DNA of 64,000 bases from CAZMXS01 sp964570325 (GCA_964570325.1 CAZMXS010000002.1:92558-156557), one strand, 5' to 3'; positions 42,908 through 53,390 are shown, counted from the first letter of the stretch. Notes: a model not told the origin generated them from the letters alone. Numbers and translations are program-made.

Positions 42908-45900
42908 TTACTGCATCGAATTGGTCGTCACCGTTCCGTCGCGGTTGATGATATACCACAACTGGTTGGTGACGTTGTACACCGCCGGATCCACGTAACC
43001 GTCGCCGTTGTAATCGCCGGGGATGGGCAAGGCATTCGCGCCGCCCAGCACGTGGGTCATGTAGGTCGTGCTCGCCGGGTCGGTATAAATGTACCACAAC
43101 CCGTCATTCGCATGGTAAATCGCATATTCCGTCTTCCCATCCAGATCGTAGTCACGCGGGACAGGACTGGAATAGTCATAGCCCCACTGCACGGGATGCT
43201 GGCCGTAGGGCGGCTTGTCCGACACATACCATTTGCCATCCACCCATTGGTACACCGCCAGCTCGGTGTTGCCGTCGCCATTGTAATCGCCCGGCAGCGG
43301 CACGACATCGCCCTGGCCCCAAACTTCCACCGGCGCCTGCTGGTCATTCCAGCTCTGCCGCCGGATCCATGCGCCGGCGGTCGTGTAAACCGCCAGGTCG
43401 GCCACACGGTCACCATCATAGTCCCACGGCACCGGCCAGGAAGTGCTCCCGCCCTGGTCGCCCTGGAGCGGCCCGGCAAACCAGTTGCTGCCGCTCACGC
43501 TGCTGATGATCTCCCACTGGCCGGTCCGCGAATATGGATAATATACAGCGGGGTCAATGATCCCGTCGCCATCGTAGTCGCCCGGCACCGGCATCGCATC
43601 GCCGCCGCCCAGCCGGTTGGTCACAATCCGCCCGTCCGAACTGCGCTTGAACTTCCACACACCGGTCGTGGTATAGAGCGACAGATCGGTGATCCCGTCG
43701 CCATCAAAGTCGTTAATCGTCGGCTCGCGATTGGTGCCGGGAACCGCGCCGTACATCACGGTAAGTGTGTACGATTGCCCGGCGGCGATCACGATGTTGC
43801 TGTCTTGGGGCTTGTTCCAGCGCGCCGCGGAATTGAAGCGAACGACATTGGTGCCCGGCAGGATGGCCACTGTGGTTCCGCCGGCCTGCCAGGTGGTGGC
43901 CGTCCCGCCCATCCAGGCCGCCCCCGCCATCAGCGCCCCTTGCGGACCCAGATTGACTGTCAGGTAGCCCCAGACCTGGTTGTAGTTGGCGATGATCTGC
44001 GTCAACTCGCCATGCGTCACGGACACCGCCTGCGCCGCGGGCGTCAACCAGCCGCTGACGGCGCTGAAGGAGCAGGTGTAGATTCCTTCGGCGAGATTGG
44101 TCACCACAACGCCACTGACCTGCGTGGTGCTGTAACCGGAACCGCCCCCCAGTGTCCAGCGGGCGGAATTGGTCACGTCCGCCGGCCAGATGACGCAGGT
44201 GAACGAGCCCACTTTGCGCATATAAAGCCCGGTGGCAACGATGGCCGCCCCATCGCCCACGGTGATCGCCCGGGCATCCGGCCGGATCCAGCCATCCACC
44301 TGGGCAAACTCCTGCGTGTAGAAACCGACCAGGATGTTGGTCGTTTCCCCGCTAAGCATCCAATTAGTCTGCGGCAGCAGGCGCCATTGGCCGCGCAGCG
44401 AATCATCAACGGGCAGAATCGTGGTCGTGACCGATCCATAGACACTGGTCGCGGCATAGAGGTCCGCGATCTCCGCAGCGGTCAGCGGGTAGTTGTAAAT
44501 CCGCGCATCGTCCAGATAGCCGCGAAGGAAACTTTGGCTGTTCGTGTCCGATCGGCCGCCAATGACTACCGACGAGGCCGGCGCGAATTCGGTCGGGTTC
44601 CACGCGGCGGCGGCGCGCTCCACGGCATCCACAAACAACTGCGCGTTCGTGTGGCCGGCGATGACGTTGCACAAGTGCCACTGGTTGTCCGCAAATGTGT
44701 TGGGAATAACGAGCGCCGCCGCCGCCTGAGGGCTGATCAGATAGGCAATCAGCGAGTTGGGGTTAGACGCCGCCATCGAGCCGGTCAGGAACACATTGAC
44801 ATTGTTCGACTCGTTGAGCGCGCCGTGGGAGAACAGACACCAGTTTGTGCGGTCGGGGCTGCCCGCCTTGAACCAGAAGGAAAGGCTGAACACCCGTCCA
44901 TAGCTGAAATCCCCGACCCGGATATAGGACTGCGTGCCGCTAAAGTAATAAGCGCGCCAAATCTTGCCGTCCTGATAAACGTCCGCGCCGTAATTGATGC
45001 CGTCATGATGCATGCCGGTGGCATCGGCCACAGTCATCGTATTGGTAATCTCATCCAGTTTCAACCGCATCAGCAGTCCGGTCCGCGTGTAATTACCGCT
45101 GAGACTGGTCAGGTTAGTTTCCGTCACTTCCGCCGTCTGGTCCAGGGGCCGGACCCAGCCCTCAATCGGGCTGAAGGTAATCGTGTGGCGGCCTACCGGC
45201 ACATCCCCAACCACGGCGTTGTTGGTGTACCAATTGGTGGCGAATGAGCCCTGCCAGAAAGCCTGGTCCACGATATCGGTCGGATTGAGCGCACAGGTCA
45301 GGCTGCCGTACACCTGAACATATGCAGCGGTGACGACGGCAATTTGATCGTCCCGCACATTGGTAATGATGTTCGCCGGGGTCCGATAACCGAAAAGATT
45401 GGTGAACGTGATTTCATAGCTGCCCACCGGCAGGTTGGTGATGATCGCGCCATTGGTCTGCCAGGAAACCATCGCGGCGGCGTTCGTCAGCGTCCAGCGC
45501 GCGTCGTTGGTCACCGCGGCGGGCTCAAAAAAGCAACTAATGCCGCCGACGGCTTGGGTAAAGGTCGTGTGGGCGTATGTCGTGCGGCCTTGAGCAACCG
45601 TGATGACGTTCGCCGGCGGAATGCGCCACGCGCCCGACGATAACGCAAACACCTGCGTGTACACGCCCTCCGCCAGGTTGGTCCCCGTGCCGCTGGAATA
45701 CCAGTTGGTAACCGCGCCGGATGCCACGCCCCACTGCGCCAATGCCGTCACATTAGTCGGCGCAATACGGCAGAAGAGAAACCCGTCCACGCCCTGCAGT
45801 TCGGTGTAATCGGCGTTGATCAGCGTGGTAAAGCCGTTGGACACCGCCAACCGCCGGTCCGCCGGCTGCCCCCAGCCGATAACATCCTCAAACTCCGCCA

Positions 45901-47971
45901 CATAGTCCGCCACCGGCACATCGGCCAGACACACCCCGCTGGAGCGCCAGCCGGTATACGGGTCGGCCGACAGACGCCACCGGGCGGTAACCCCCATGTT
46001 GGAAGGCCCCAATCGGCAGATCACCGCTCCGCGGCCACTGCTCAATTGTTGATAAGCGCCCTCGCGCAAATACGTGGCATTGGTGGCCACGTTAATCATG
46101 ATATCCGATGGCTGCGCCCAACCGTTCAACGTCGCAAACTCCAGCCAGTAGTTGGTAAAAGCCAGCCCGCCCAACACCACGCCGTTGGATTTGAAATCGG
46201 TATCCGCGCCGGTGGTCAAGCGCCACATCGCGCCGGCCGCCACCGCCGAAGCGGGATAGATGCGGCATTTCACGGCGCCATCCACCAGTTGAGCGAAAGC
46301 GCCGGTAACCGTGGTCAGCGTGGCTTCGGCCACATCCGCCGCCATATCCGGCGGCGACTGCCAGCCGTTGGTTTCATTGAACGCCACGACATACCGGCCG
46401 ACCGCCAGGTTGGTGACTGCGGCGCTGATCATGCTTTCCGCGGGCCCGGAACTCAACAGATACCAAAGCGGGGCATTGGTCAGTTCGGCGGGTTCAATAA
46501 CGCAGGATAGACTGCCCATCTTCCGGATATAGACGCCATTCGTCGCGGTCGTCGCCGCGTTCGCCACCTGTACCGTCGAGTCCGACGGCGTGGCCCAACC
46601 GAAGACATCCTTGAACGTGACCGTGTATGGACCCACCGTTACGCTGCCGACCGTGCCGCCGCTGGCCTGCCAGTTGGTGTCGGGACCGTTCAACAACCGC
46701 CACTGGGCGCCGGTGGCGACGGCGGCCGCCGGCTCAATCGTGACCCTCACCGCGCCCATGTGCGGCGTGTACAGAACATTCACCGTATTGGTCTGCAGGT
46801 TGGTCACGCCCACCGCCAAATCGTCGGGCTTGGTCCAATCGGCGACCTCGCCGAACGTGAGCGTATAGCCCGCCACTGCCACATTGGTTGTATCGCCGTT
46901 GAGCATCCAGTTGGTCGCGCCGACAACTCGCCACTGCCCAGTGGCCGCCACATTCGTTGGATTCAACCAGCACCGAATCCAGCCAAACTGCTGGGTGTAA
47001 ACGGCCGTAAACAGATTAGTAATACCCGTAGCCAAATTCACGTTCACGCCCGGCGGCGCGGTCCAACCAGTCACCGCGTTGAACCCCAGCGCTACATTCG
47101 TCTGGGTAGCGGCCACCACCGCGCCATTGGTATGCGGGCCGACGCCATCCAACGTCCAGGTGGCCCCGGCATCCACCGCGCCCTGCGGCTGGATGTTGAC
47201 CCGCACCCAAACCGTCTTCTGGGTGAAAACGGCCGTAATGACGTTCGTTACTCCATTGGTAAGCATGGTGTTGAGCGCGGGCGGCCAGGCCCACTCGGCG
47301 GTATTCGTATAACTGATGACCACGCTGGTTTGCGATGTGGCCACCGCTTCACCGCTGCTGTGGCCGGAATCGCCGTTCAACTTCCAGCGGCCGGTGGCCG
47401 CTGCGCCAGCCGGTGTAATGTTAACCTGGACCCAAGCGGTCTGGCCCGTGGCGCGCGGCGTCAACAGCGTGGCAAAACCGCCGTTGCCGCCAAAATTGAA
47501 CTCGCCGAAATCGGGCGGTCCCATGTTGAAATAAACGATTCGCGAATCGCCATACCGATTGGTTGGGCTGGTGGGCACCAAGCCATGATCGAAATCCGGG
47601 GAGGGCGCCGTCCACAGCCGCGTGAACAGGTACCGCTCCCCGTTCACCGTGGCAATGTGCGACATATAGCCGTCTTCCATGCACCAATGTGTGGCGATCA
47701 CGGTGTCATCCACCGTCGTGCCGTCCCCACTGCAAACGGCCGGATCGTTGCTGTGATTATTCCCGCCGTCAATCAACTGGACAAAACAGCCAATTGTCTT
47801 GTCGGAACTGCCTTTCAGGTAGTTGGTTCCACCCGACGCATAGCGGATCAGATTGGTTTCCGTGTTGAACCAGTCCATGCTGCCGCGCTGCGCGGCCCGG
47901 CCCGCAACCGGCGCCCAGGCGGCAACCACCAACCCTATAATCATCAATCGTTTCATTGTCATATTTATCAT
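42908..47971 (-). CDS. Giant secreted protein with 13 PEGA-like repeats, LamG and FG-GAP repeats
   Basis: The protein has 1687 residues from ATG 47971. The signal peptide is MKRLMIIGLVVAAWAPVAGRA. A short unique N-terminal part leads into ten tandem modules of about 80 residues resembling PEGA/Listeria-Bacteroides repeats (IxPAxxxxxGAxWRL, Y-T-xFxxVxGW, T-xxxAxY). A LamG-type concanavalin-like lectin domain lies at about residues 970-1172 (LLMRLKLDE, GVYFSGTQSYIRVGD-like). Three further PEGA-like modules follow, then an FG-GAP/VCBS-like part (about 1412-1687) with six D-x-D-x-D-G-type calcium loops such as DFDGDGITD. There is no recognisable sorting signal. It is Thr/Asn-rich, and adhesion or wall binding is likely. 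ATG 47962 and 47956 are alternative starts. Confidence 0.82.
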   Translation of the reverse strand: MINMTMKRLMIIGLVVAAWAPVAGRAAQRGSMDWFNTETNLIRYASGGTNYLKGSSDKTIGCFVQLIDGGNNHSNDPAVCSGDGTTVDDTVIATHWCMEDGYMSHIATVNGERYLFTRLWTAPSPDFDHGLVPTSPTNRYGDSRIVYFNMGPPDFGEFNFGGNGGFATLLTPRATGQTAWVQVNITPAGAAATGRWKLNGDSGHSSGEAVATSQTSVVISYTNTAEWAWPPALNTMLTNGVTNVITAVFTQKTVWVRVNIQPQGAVDAGATWTLDGVGPHTNGAVVAATQTNVALGFNAVTGWTAPPGVNVNLATGITNLFTAVYTQQFGWIRCWLNPTNVAATGQWRVVGATNWMLNGDTTNVAVAGYTLTFGEVADWTKPDDLAVGVTNLQTNTVNVLYTPHMGAVRVTIEPAAAVATGAQWRLLNGPDTNWQASGGTVGSVTVGPYTVTFKDVFGWATPSDSTVQVANAATTATNGVYIRKMGSLSCVIEPAELTNAPLWYLLSSGPAESMISAAVTNLAVGRYVVAFNETNGWQSPPDMAADVAEATLTTVTGAFAQLVDGAVKCRIYPASAVAAGAMWRLTTGADTDFKSNGVVLGGLAFTNYWLEFATLNGWAQPSDIMINVATNATYLREGAYQQLSSGRGAVICRLGPSNMGVTARWRLSADPYTGWRSSGVCLADVPVADYVAEFEDVIGWGQPADRRLAVSNGFTTLINADYTELQGVDGFLFCRIAPTNVTALAQWGVASGAVTNWYSSGTGTNLAEGVYTQVFALSSGAWRIPPANVITVAQGRTTYAHTTFTQAVGGISCFFEPAAVTNDARWTLTNAAAMVSWQTNGAIITNLPVGSYEITFTNLFGYRTPANIITNVRDDQIAVVTAAYVQVYGSLTCALNPTDIVDQAFWQGSFATNWYTNNAVVGDVPVGRHTITFSPIEGWVRPLDQTAEVTETNLTSLSGNYTRTGLLMRLKLDEITNTMTVADATGMHHDGINYGADVYQDGKIWRAYYFSGTQSYIRVGDFSYGRVFSLSFWFKAGSPDRTNWCLFSHGALNESNNVNVFLTGSMAASNPNSLIAYLISPQAAAALVIPNTFADNQWHLCNVIAGHTNAQLFVDAVERAAAAWNPTEFAPASSVVIGGRSDTNSQSFLRGYLDDARIYNYPLTAAEIADLYAATSVYGSVTTTILPVDDSLRGQWRLLPQTNWMLSGETTNILVGFYTQEFAQVDGWIRPDARAITVGDGAAIVATGLYMRKVGSFTCVIWPADVTNSARWTLGGGSGYSTTQVSGVVVTNLAEGIYTCSFSAVSGWLTPAAQAVSVTHGELTQIIANYNQVWGYLTVNLGPQGALMAGAAWMGGTATTWQAGGTTVAILPGTNVVRFNSAARWNKPQDSNIVIAAGQSYTLTVMYGAVPGTNREPTINDFDGDGITDLSLYTTTGVWKFKRSSDGRIVTNRLGGGDAMPVPGDYDGDGIIDPAVYYPYSRTGQWEIISSVSGSNWFAGPLQGDQGGSTSWPVPWDYDGDRVADLAVYTTAGAWIRRQSWNDQQAPVEVWGQGDVVPLPGDYNGDGNTELAVYQWVDGKWYVSDKPPYGQHPVQWGYDYSSPVPRDYDLDGKTEYAIYHANDGLWYIYTDPASTTYMTHVLGGANALPIPGDYNGDGYVDPAVYNVTNQLWYIINRDGTVTTNSMQ

Positions 47972-48358
47972 GGCGTAAAAATTCCTATTCCGGTCAACAT
48001 ATCCCACCAACCCGCTCCGACGCAATCCCGCAAAAACAACCTGACTCGCCCGGAGCGCAGGCATCTGCCCGCTTGGAAATGACCGGACTTGAAGCTATGG
48101 CCCGGCGCCACAGCGCCGGTTGTCGCACAGGATCAACACCGCGCCGGCGGCGCTGACTTCGCACAAAGTCGGACCACCCACCAACGTCCGGGCCCGCTCC
48201 GCGCGCATGATCCCAACATGGCGGACATACCGGGAGTTGATCGCCGCCGGCCTCCCCGCCCAGGATGTCTTCTCCTTGAAACGCGCCGCGCAATCGGTAT
48301 AACGTACGGCGCCATGTTCAACCGGTTACGAAAAATGATGCAGGGAAAGGCCCGGCCC
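47972..48358. other. Divergent intergenic region before the methyltransferase gene
   Basis: No convincing gene is seen. A frame open from 48089 leads into the methyltransferase but the part before 48314 has no family features. The right end holds a good promoter (48276-48303) pointing to the methyltransferase gene. Confidence 0.5.
48276..48303 (+). promoter_or_regulatory. Sigma-70 promoter of the surface-glycan cluster
   Basis: TTGAAA (48276-48281) and TATAAC (48298-48303) are separated by 16 bases; each matches five of six consensus bases. A start near 48310 fits translation from ATG 48359 with GGGAAAGG upstream. Confidence 0.65.
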
Positions 48359-48922
48359 ATGAAGACGCATGAGAAATTCATTGAACTCCTGTCCGCGGTC
48401 AAAAACCCGGCGATCCTGGAACTGGGCACCAAGCGCAGCGATCCGAACCGCTCGACGATGCATCGGGACTGGGTGCCGCACGCGAAGGAGTTCCTCGGCT
48501 CGGACTTCCAGCCGGGGCTGGACGTGGACATCCTCGCCGATATCCACCAGCTCTCCCAGGCAACAGGCACGAGCCGCTTTGACGGAATCATCTCGTGCTC
48601 CACATTCGAGCACGTCCAGTATCCCTGGGTCGCCTGCGTGGAAATCTGCAAGGCCCTCAAGCCGGGCGGACTCCTCTTTCTTCAAACCCACCAGACCTTC
48701 CCGCTGCACGCCTATCCTTATGATTACTGGCGTTTCACCAAGGATTGCCTCACGAGCCTGTTCTGCGCCAAGGCGGGCTACACGGTTATTGAGGCCGAGC
48801 ATGAATTCCCCTGCAAGATCGTTTCCGAGGAAAACCCCGGCGCGGCCGACCATCCCAGCTTTCTGAACGTGGTGCTGCTGGCGCGGAAGACGGCGGAACC
48901 GGTGGAATTGTTCTGGAAGTGA
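48359..48922 (+). CDS. SAM-dependent methyltransferase
   Basis: This 187-residue class I methyltransferase shows the SAM-binding start AILELGTKRSDPN, an acidic strand end in FLGSDFQPGLDVDI, and the post-motif block GIISCSTFEHVQYPW followed by ALKPGGLLFLQTHQTFP. This type is usually found in polysaccharide clusters. I start at ATG 48359 (MKTHEKFIELLSAV) because of the promoter and ribosome binding site. ATG 48314 adds the residues MFNRLRKMMQGKARP and is an alternative. It is the first gene of the rightward glycan cluster. Confidence 0.82.
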   Translation: MKTHEKFIELLSAVKNPAILELGTKRSDPNRSTMHRDWVPHAKEFLGSDFQPGLDVDILADIHQLSQATGTSRFDGIISCSTFEHVQYPWVACVEICKALKPGGLLFLQTHQTFPLHAYPYDYWRFTKDCLTSLFCAKAGYTVIEAEHEFPCKIVSEENPGAADHPSFLNVVLLARKTAEPVELFWK

Positions 48923-48937
48923 GCGGCGGGTAGTATT

Positions 48938-49009
48938 CAGTGACCAGATCAGTAATCAGTACCCGCGGGCGGGAGCGAGTGGATGCAACGGTGACCAGTC
49001 AGTAATTAG
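48938..49009. repeat. Pair of CAGTGAC/CAGTAAT repeat units, 7-nt periodic
   Basis: Two near-identical units of 21-22 bases (48938-48959 and 48989-49009) contain CAGTGACCAG and CAGTAAT in tandem. They lie just before the FAD-enzyme gene, with spacing largely in multiples of seven. Confidence 0.65.
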
Positions 49010-49025
49010 CAATCTCTGGTTTCCC

Positions 49026-50429
49026 ATGAGCGGCATGCATGAAACGGAATACCTGATCATCGGCGCCGGCCCCACCGGGCTGGGCGCGGCGTGCCGCCTG
49101 GCCGAACACGGCCGGGATTTTCGGATCGTCGAGGCCGAACCGCATTTCGGCGGACTCTCGGCCTCGTTTGTTGACGCGCAGGGCTTCACCTGGGATCTCG
49201 GCGGCCACGTCCTGTTCTCGCACTATGAAACCTTTGACCGCTATATGGACCTCGCGCTGGGGGCGGATGGCTGGTTCGACCACGAACGCGAAAGCTGGGT
49301 CTGGATCAAGGACCGCTTTGTCCCCTACCCCTTCCAGAACAACCTGCACCGGCTTGATCCCGAGGATCGCTGGAACTGCGTGCGCGGCCTGCTGGAGGCC
49401 GCGCAGAATCCCGCGCCGCGCAAGCCGGCCCACTTCGGCGAATGGATGGTGATGTCCATGGGCCAGGGCCTGACCGACCTATTTCTCCGTCCGTATAATT
49501 TCAAAGTATGGGCCTGGCCGGCCGAGCAAATGGACTATAACTGGATCGGCGAACGCGTCTCCGTGCCCCGGCTCGAACAAGTCCTGAAATCCATCTGCCT
49601 CAATCACGACGAGGTTTCCTGGGGCCCGAACCGGCTGTTCCGATTCCCGAAGTTCGGCGGGACCGGCGCGATCTGGCAGGCAATCGGCCGCCGGCTTGAC
49701 CCGGCGCGAGTCAGCCTCGGTTGGCGGATTGAACGAATTGACGCCGGCGCGCGCACCGCGCAGGCGGCGGACGGGCAAGCGTTCAAGTACCGCAAGTTGA
49801 TCAGCACCATCCCGCTCAATCGCTTGATCCGGATCACACCGGGTCCGGTCGCGCCGGCCGCGGCGGACCAACTGCTATTCTCGGCCACCCACCTCGTCGG
49901 CGCCGGAATCGCGGGCCAGCCGCCCGATCATCTGAAGACAAAATGCTGGATGTATTTCCCGCAGGCGAACAGCCCGTATTACCGGACCACGGTCTTTACG
50001 AATTACAGTCCGAACAACGCTCCGCGGCCCGGCGCACAGTGGTCGCTGATGACGGAAGTCGCCGAAAGCCCGGCCAAGCCGGTGAACCGCGACACCGTTG
50101 TGGAAGAATGCCTGCGCGCGTTTGTCGAGGACCGTTTGCTGCCCGATCGCGGCCAAGTCTGCTCGGTGGCTTACAAGTTCCTGCCGCAAGGCTATCCGAC
50201 GCCGTTTCTCGGCCGCGACGCCGTCGTGGATCCGGCCCTGCGCCGTTTCGAGGAAGCCGGCATTTTCAGTCGCGGCCGGTTTGGCGCATGGAAATACGAA
50301 GTCGCCAACCAGGATCATAGCTTCGCGCAGGGCTACGAGTGCGCCGAACGGCTGCTCCATGACGGCGGCCCGGAATATGAGCCTACGCTCTTCACGCCGG
50401 CGGTGGTCAACGCGCGGCGGAACCCGTAA
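49026..50429 (+). CDS. FAD-dependent oxidoreductase resembling UDP-galactopyranose mutase
   Basis: This 467-residue flavoprotein has the dinucleotide motif YLIIGAGPTGLGAACRLAEHG and the block WDLGGHVLFSHYETFDRYMD, which recalls the GGH(I/V) region of Glf and of protoporphyrinogen-oxidase-like amine oxidases. Its place between a methyltransferase and a GlfT2-like glycosyltransferase supports a sugar-nucleotide substrate, for example UDP-galactopyranose to UDP-galactofuranose, but this is inference. ATG 49026 is chosen; ATG 49035 is an alternative. No signal peptide. Confidence 0.82.
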   Translation: MSGMHETEYLIIGAGPTGLGAACRLAEHGRDFRIVEAEPHFGGLSASFVDAQGFTWDLGGHVLFSHYETFDRYMDLALGADGWFDHERESWVWIKDRFVPYPFQNNLHRLDPEDRWNCVRGLLEAAQNPAPRKPAHFGEWMVMSMGQGLTDLFLRPYNFKVWAWPAEQMDYNWIGERVSVPRLEQVLKSICLNHDEVSWGPNRLFRFPKFGGTGAIWQAIGRRLDPARVSLGWRIERIDAGARTAQAADGQAFKYRKLISTIPLNRLIRITPGPVAPAAADQLLFSATHLVGAGIAGQPPDHLKTKCWMYFPQANSPYYRTTVFTNYSPNNAPRPGAQWSLMTEVAESPAKPVNRDTVVEECLRAFVEDRLLPDRGQVCSVAYKFLPQGYPTPFLGRDAVVDPALRRFEEAGIFSRGRFGAWKYEVANQDHSFAQGYECAERLLHDGGPEYEPTLFTPAVVNARRNP

Positions 50430-50467
50430 GCGCTATTTCACGGAAGGCAACGCAGGAAACCAAGGCT

Positions 50468-53332
50468 GTGACGTTTGTGCCGATGACAAGTTCCAACGAA
50501 GGACACCCTGGATTAACGCGAGCGAACGCGAATTGCCCGGCTTCTCCGCTTGCCCCTGTCGCCACCGCCGTAATCAGCACGCACAACCGGCGGGCGGATT
50601 TGCAGACCACCTTGGAACGGTTACGGCAATTGCCGGATGGGCCGCTGGACATCATGGTCGCCGATAACGCCTCAAGTGACGGCACCGGCGAAATGGTCCG
50701 CCGCGAGTTCCCTGCCGTCCGGCTGATCCCGCAATCCGAAAACAAGCCGCTGGTCGGCTATAACCTTGCGTTCCGCGCGGTCACCACCCCTTACGTGCTG
50801 GTGCTCGACGACGACTCCACCCCCCAGCCCGGGACCTTGGCCAAGATGATTGCATGTCTGGAACGGAATCCGGGGATTGGCGCGGCCGCGGGCAACATCG
50901 TCGGACCGGATGGCGCCAGCGAATGGGCCGCAAAAGCCGAAACGGATTTTTCCGCGGACTGGTACAACCTGATCGGTTGCGGCTTCCTGGCGCGCCGTTC
51001 CGTGCTCCAGCAGGCTGGCGGCTACGACGAACACCTGCGGCTGTATTACAACGATCTGGAACTGGCCCTGCGGATCATTGCGCTGGGATACCGCATCGCC
51101 TACGCCCGCGAATGGCTCTTTGATCACCGCCGGGTTGCCAGCAATCGCCCGCCTCACCGCAAGCAACAGATGATGCTGCGCAATTTCACGCTCATCGTCC
51201 GGGCGCACTTCACCGGCTTCCGCAAATGGGACCTTATTGCCGGACAGGCCTTGATGGCGCTCCGGCAGGCGGCGCGCGCCGGCTGTTTAATCCCGGGCTT
51301 GGGATGGTTCTGGCGCGGACTGACTGAAAAACGCAAGCGGCGGCGGCTGCCGATGTCGGATGGGCCGGTTGTCCGGAGTTTTATCCAGGAATACTCATTG
51401 CTCCACCACCTGTTCCATGGCCGCAAGGGCCATCGCGAGTGGGCGCGAATGGACGCCAATAAGGCCAGCGGCCTCCATTCCGGTTTCGACTCGCCGCGTG
51501 CAGCCCGCGATCTCCCGCTGCCCGCCCCGCCGCTGCCGGCGAAGCCGGTTTATTATCCGGTCCAGGCGAATTGGCCAGCCCCACCCTGTTACTGGGGGGC
51601 GCGCATTCTCACCGGCGATATCACCACCGCGCGCGACCGCGCGACCGCCGAGGCGCGCCGCGCACTGGACGCGAGTGTCGGGTGTGATTGCGCGGAAAAC
51701 CTGAAATGGCAAATCAGCCATTGGGACTATTATCAGCATTTTCTACTCCGCTACGGTTTTATTACCTGCACCCGGCGGCGGCACATGGAAATCATCATGC
51801 GCGAATGGTCTTACCGTCCCGTGGTCAGTTTCATCACGCCGGTCTATAAGATCGCGCCGGCGATCCTGGATGAGTGCCTGCTGTCGCTTGAGCGCCAAAT
51901 CTACCCGCACTGGGAATTGTGCGCCGTGGAGGATGGCTCCGGCCTGCCCGAAATTCGCGCGCGTCTCCGGCAATTTGCGGCGCGTCATCCCGGCCGCGTC
52001 CGGCTCGCGCTGCGCGACGAAAACCGCGGCATCGCGCGCACATCCGCCGAGGCGCTGGCCCTGGCCACGGGCGAGTTCATCGCCCTGCTCGATCATGACG
52101 ACCGGTTGGCGCCGGACGCGCTTTACGAAGTGGTCCGCGCCCTGAACGCCAATCCGGCCCTGGACTGGCTCTATTCCGACCATGACAAGATCTCGCTTGA
52201 AGGCGACCGCTGGCAATTCTACTGCAAGCCGGACTGGTCGCCGGACCTGCTCTTTTGCTATAATTACACATTGCACCTCTCGGTGATCCGCCGCGCGACA
52301 GCGCTGGCCGCCGGCGGCTTCCGCGACGGCTACGACGGCGCGCAGGATTATGACCTGTACTTGCGCGTGGCGGCGCAAAACCCGCGAGTGCATCACATTC
52401 CAAAAATCCTGTACTCGTTCCGGCAATCCCCCGGCTCCACGGCGCTCGATCTGGCCGCCAAACCCTATGCCCATGAAAACGGACTCAAGGCACTCGAGGA
52501 TTTCCTGCAACAGCGACGCAATCCCGAAACGCTGGCGGAACATGCGGCCAAGGTGCTGACCGGCAACTATCGCGTCACGCGCCAACTACCGCCCACCACG
52601 CTGGACTTGGCCGCCCTTGGCCCGGCAGATGAAGCCGCGGGTGCCGCGGAAATCTGGCTGCGGCAAACCGGGCGTTTAGATCTTTCGCGGCCGGTCATGC
52701 AGTATGCGGCGCAATCGAGTGAACCCGGCGGCGCCACGCTGGCGCGGGCGCTGGCCCAAACAACGGCCGACCGGCTGCTGGTGATCGCCGCGGGCGCCCG
52801 CCCGGGCAACGATACGACGCTTGCGGACCTGGCTACCGGCATCTGTACGCCGGGCGTTGCGGCAATTGCCCCGAAAGTGCTGGATCCCGCCGGCCGCGTG
52901 GACCATGTCGGCCTGGCCTGGCCGTTGGGACGACAATTGATCTTCCCGCTGCGCGGCTTGCCGGGCGATGACCCGGGTTATGGAGCATACGGCGTGGTTG
53001 GGCGCAATGTTTCAGCCGTGGCTCCAATCGCCGCCCTGTTCAAGACAGCCGATTTGCGCGCCGCCGGCGGCTTTGACCCGAGATTGGATGCGACCGGCGC
53101 CGTCATCGCCGCGTGTTGCGCGCTGCGGGCGGTCGGCCGACGAATCGTAGCGGACGGCGGCATCCGCGTCGTGTACGAAAAAGCGCCGTTTGACTCCGGC
53201 CCGGCCATGGCCGCGCCTTCCGGCCGCGATTACGCGGCCATACTGGAGAAATGGCCCACGCTGATCGTCGGCGGCGATCCGTACTACAATCGTAACCTGC
53301 ATGAGACGCCGCCGGATTTCGGGGTGAGATGA
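50468..53332 (+). CDS. Trimodular family-2 glycosyltransferase
   Basis: The 954-residue protein has three GT2-type modules. Module 1 (about 36-270) starts TAVISTHNRRADLQTTLERL with DDD in LVLDDDSTPQPG. A linker module (about 340-440) follows. Module 2 (about 445-680) starts SFITPVYKIAPAILDECLLSL, with LLDHDD and the YSDHDKI motif and QDYDLYLRVA. Module 3 (about 725-950) has the GT2 end-pattern VLDPAGRVDHVGLAW but AAGARPG where the DxD should be. The C-terminus GDPYYNRNLHETPPDF is shared with the enzyme at 59603-61360. The start could be GTG 50468 or ATG 50483. It transfers sugars onto surface glycan; the specificity is unknown. Confidence 0.87.
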   Translation: MTFVPMTSSNEGHPGLTRANANCPASPLAPVATAVISTHNRRADLQTTLERLRQLPDGPLDIMVADNASSDGTGEMVRREFPAVRLIPQSENKPLVGYNLAFRAVTTPYVLVLDDDSTPQPGTLAKMIACLERNPGIGAAAGNIVGPDGASEWAAKAETDFSADWYNLIGCGFLARRSVLQQAGGYDEHLRLYYNDLELALRIIALGYRIAYAREWLFDHRRVASNRPPHRKQQMMLRNFTLIVRAHFTGFRKWDLIAGQALMALRQAARAGCLIPGLGWFWRGLTEKRKRRRLPMSDGPVVRSFIQEYSLLHHLFHGRKGHREWARMDANKASGLHSGFDSPRAARDLPLPAPPLPAKPVYYPVQANWPAPPCYWGARILTGDITTARDRATAEARRALDASVGCDCAENLKWQISHWDYYQHFLLRYGFITCTRRRHMEIIMREWSYRPVVSFITPVYKIAPAILDECLLSLERQIYPHWELCAVEDGSGLPEIRARLRQFAARHPGRVRLALRDENRGIARTSAEALALATGEFIALLDHDDRLAPDALYEVVRALNANPALDWLYSDHDKISLEGDRWQFYCKPDWSPDLLFCYNYTLHLSVIRRATALAAGGFRDGYDGAQDYDLYLRVAAQNPRVHHIPKILYSFRQSPGSTALDLAAKPYAHENGLKALEDFLQQRRNPETLAEHAAKVLTGNYRVTRQLPPTTLDLAALGPADEAAGAAEIWLRQTGRLDLSRPVMQYAAQSSEPGGATLARALAQTTADRLLVIAAGARPGNDTTLADLATGICTPGVAAIAPKVLDPAGRVDHVGLAWPLGRQLIFPLRGLPGDDPGYGAYGVVGRNVSAVAPIAALFKTADLRAAGGFDPRLDATGAVIAACCALRAVGRRIVADGGIRVVYEKAPFDSGPAMAAPSGRDYAAILEKWPTLIVGGDPYYNRNLHETPPDFGVR

Positions 53333-53390
53333 ACACCGGAAGGATGAAACCGAAAACCTGAATGGGAAGAGCAAGATTCAAGGGCGCAGC

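Noticed and set aside
42662..45247. An 861-codon plus-strand open frame
   Set aside because: It is antisense to the giant PEGA/LamG gene, whose repeats and signal peptide are certain.
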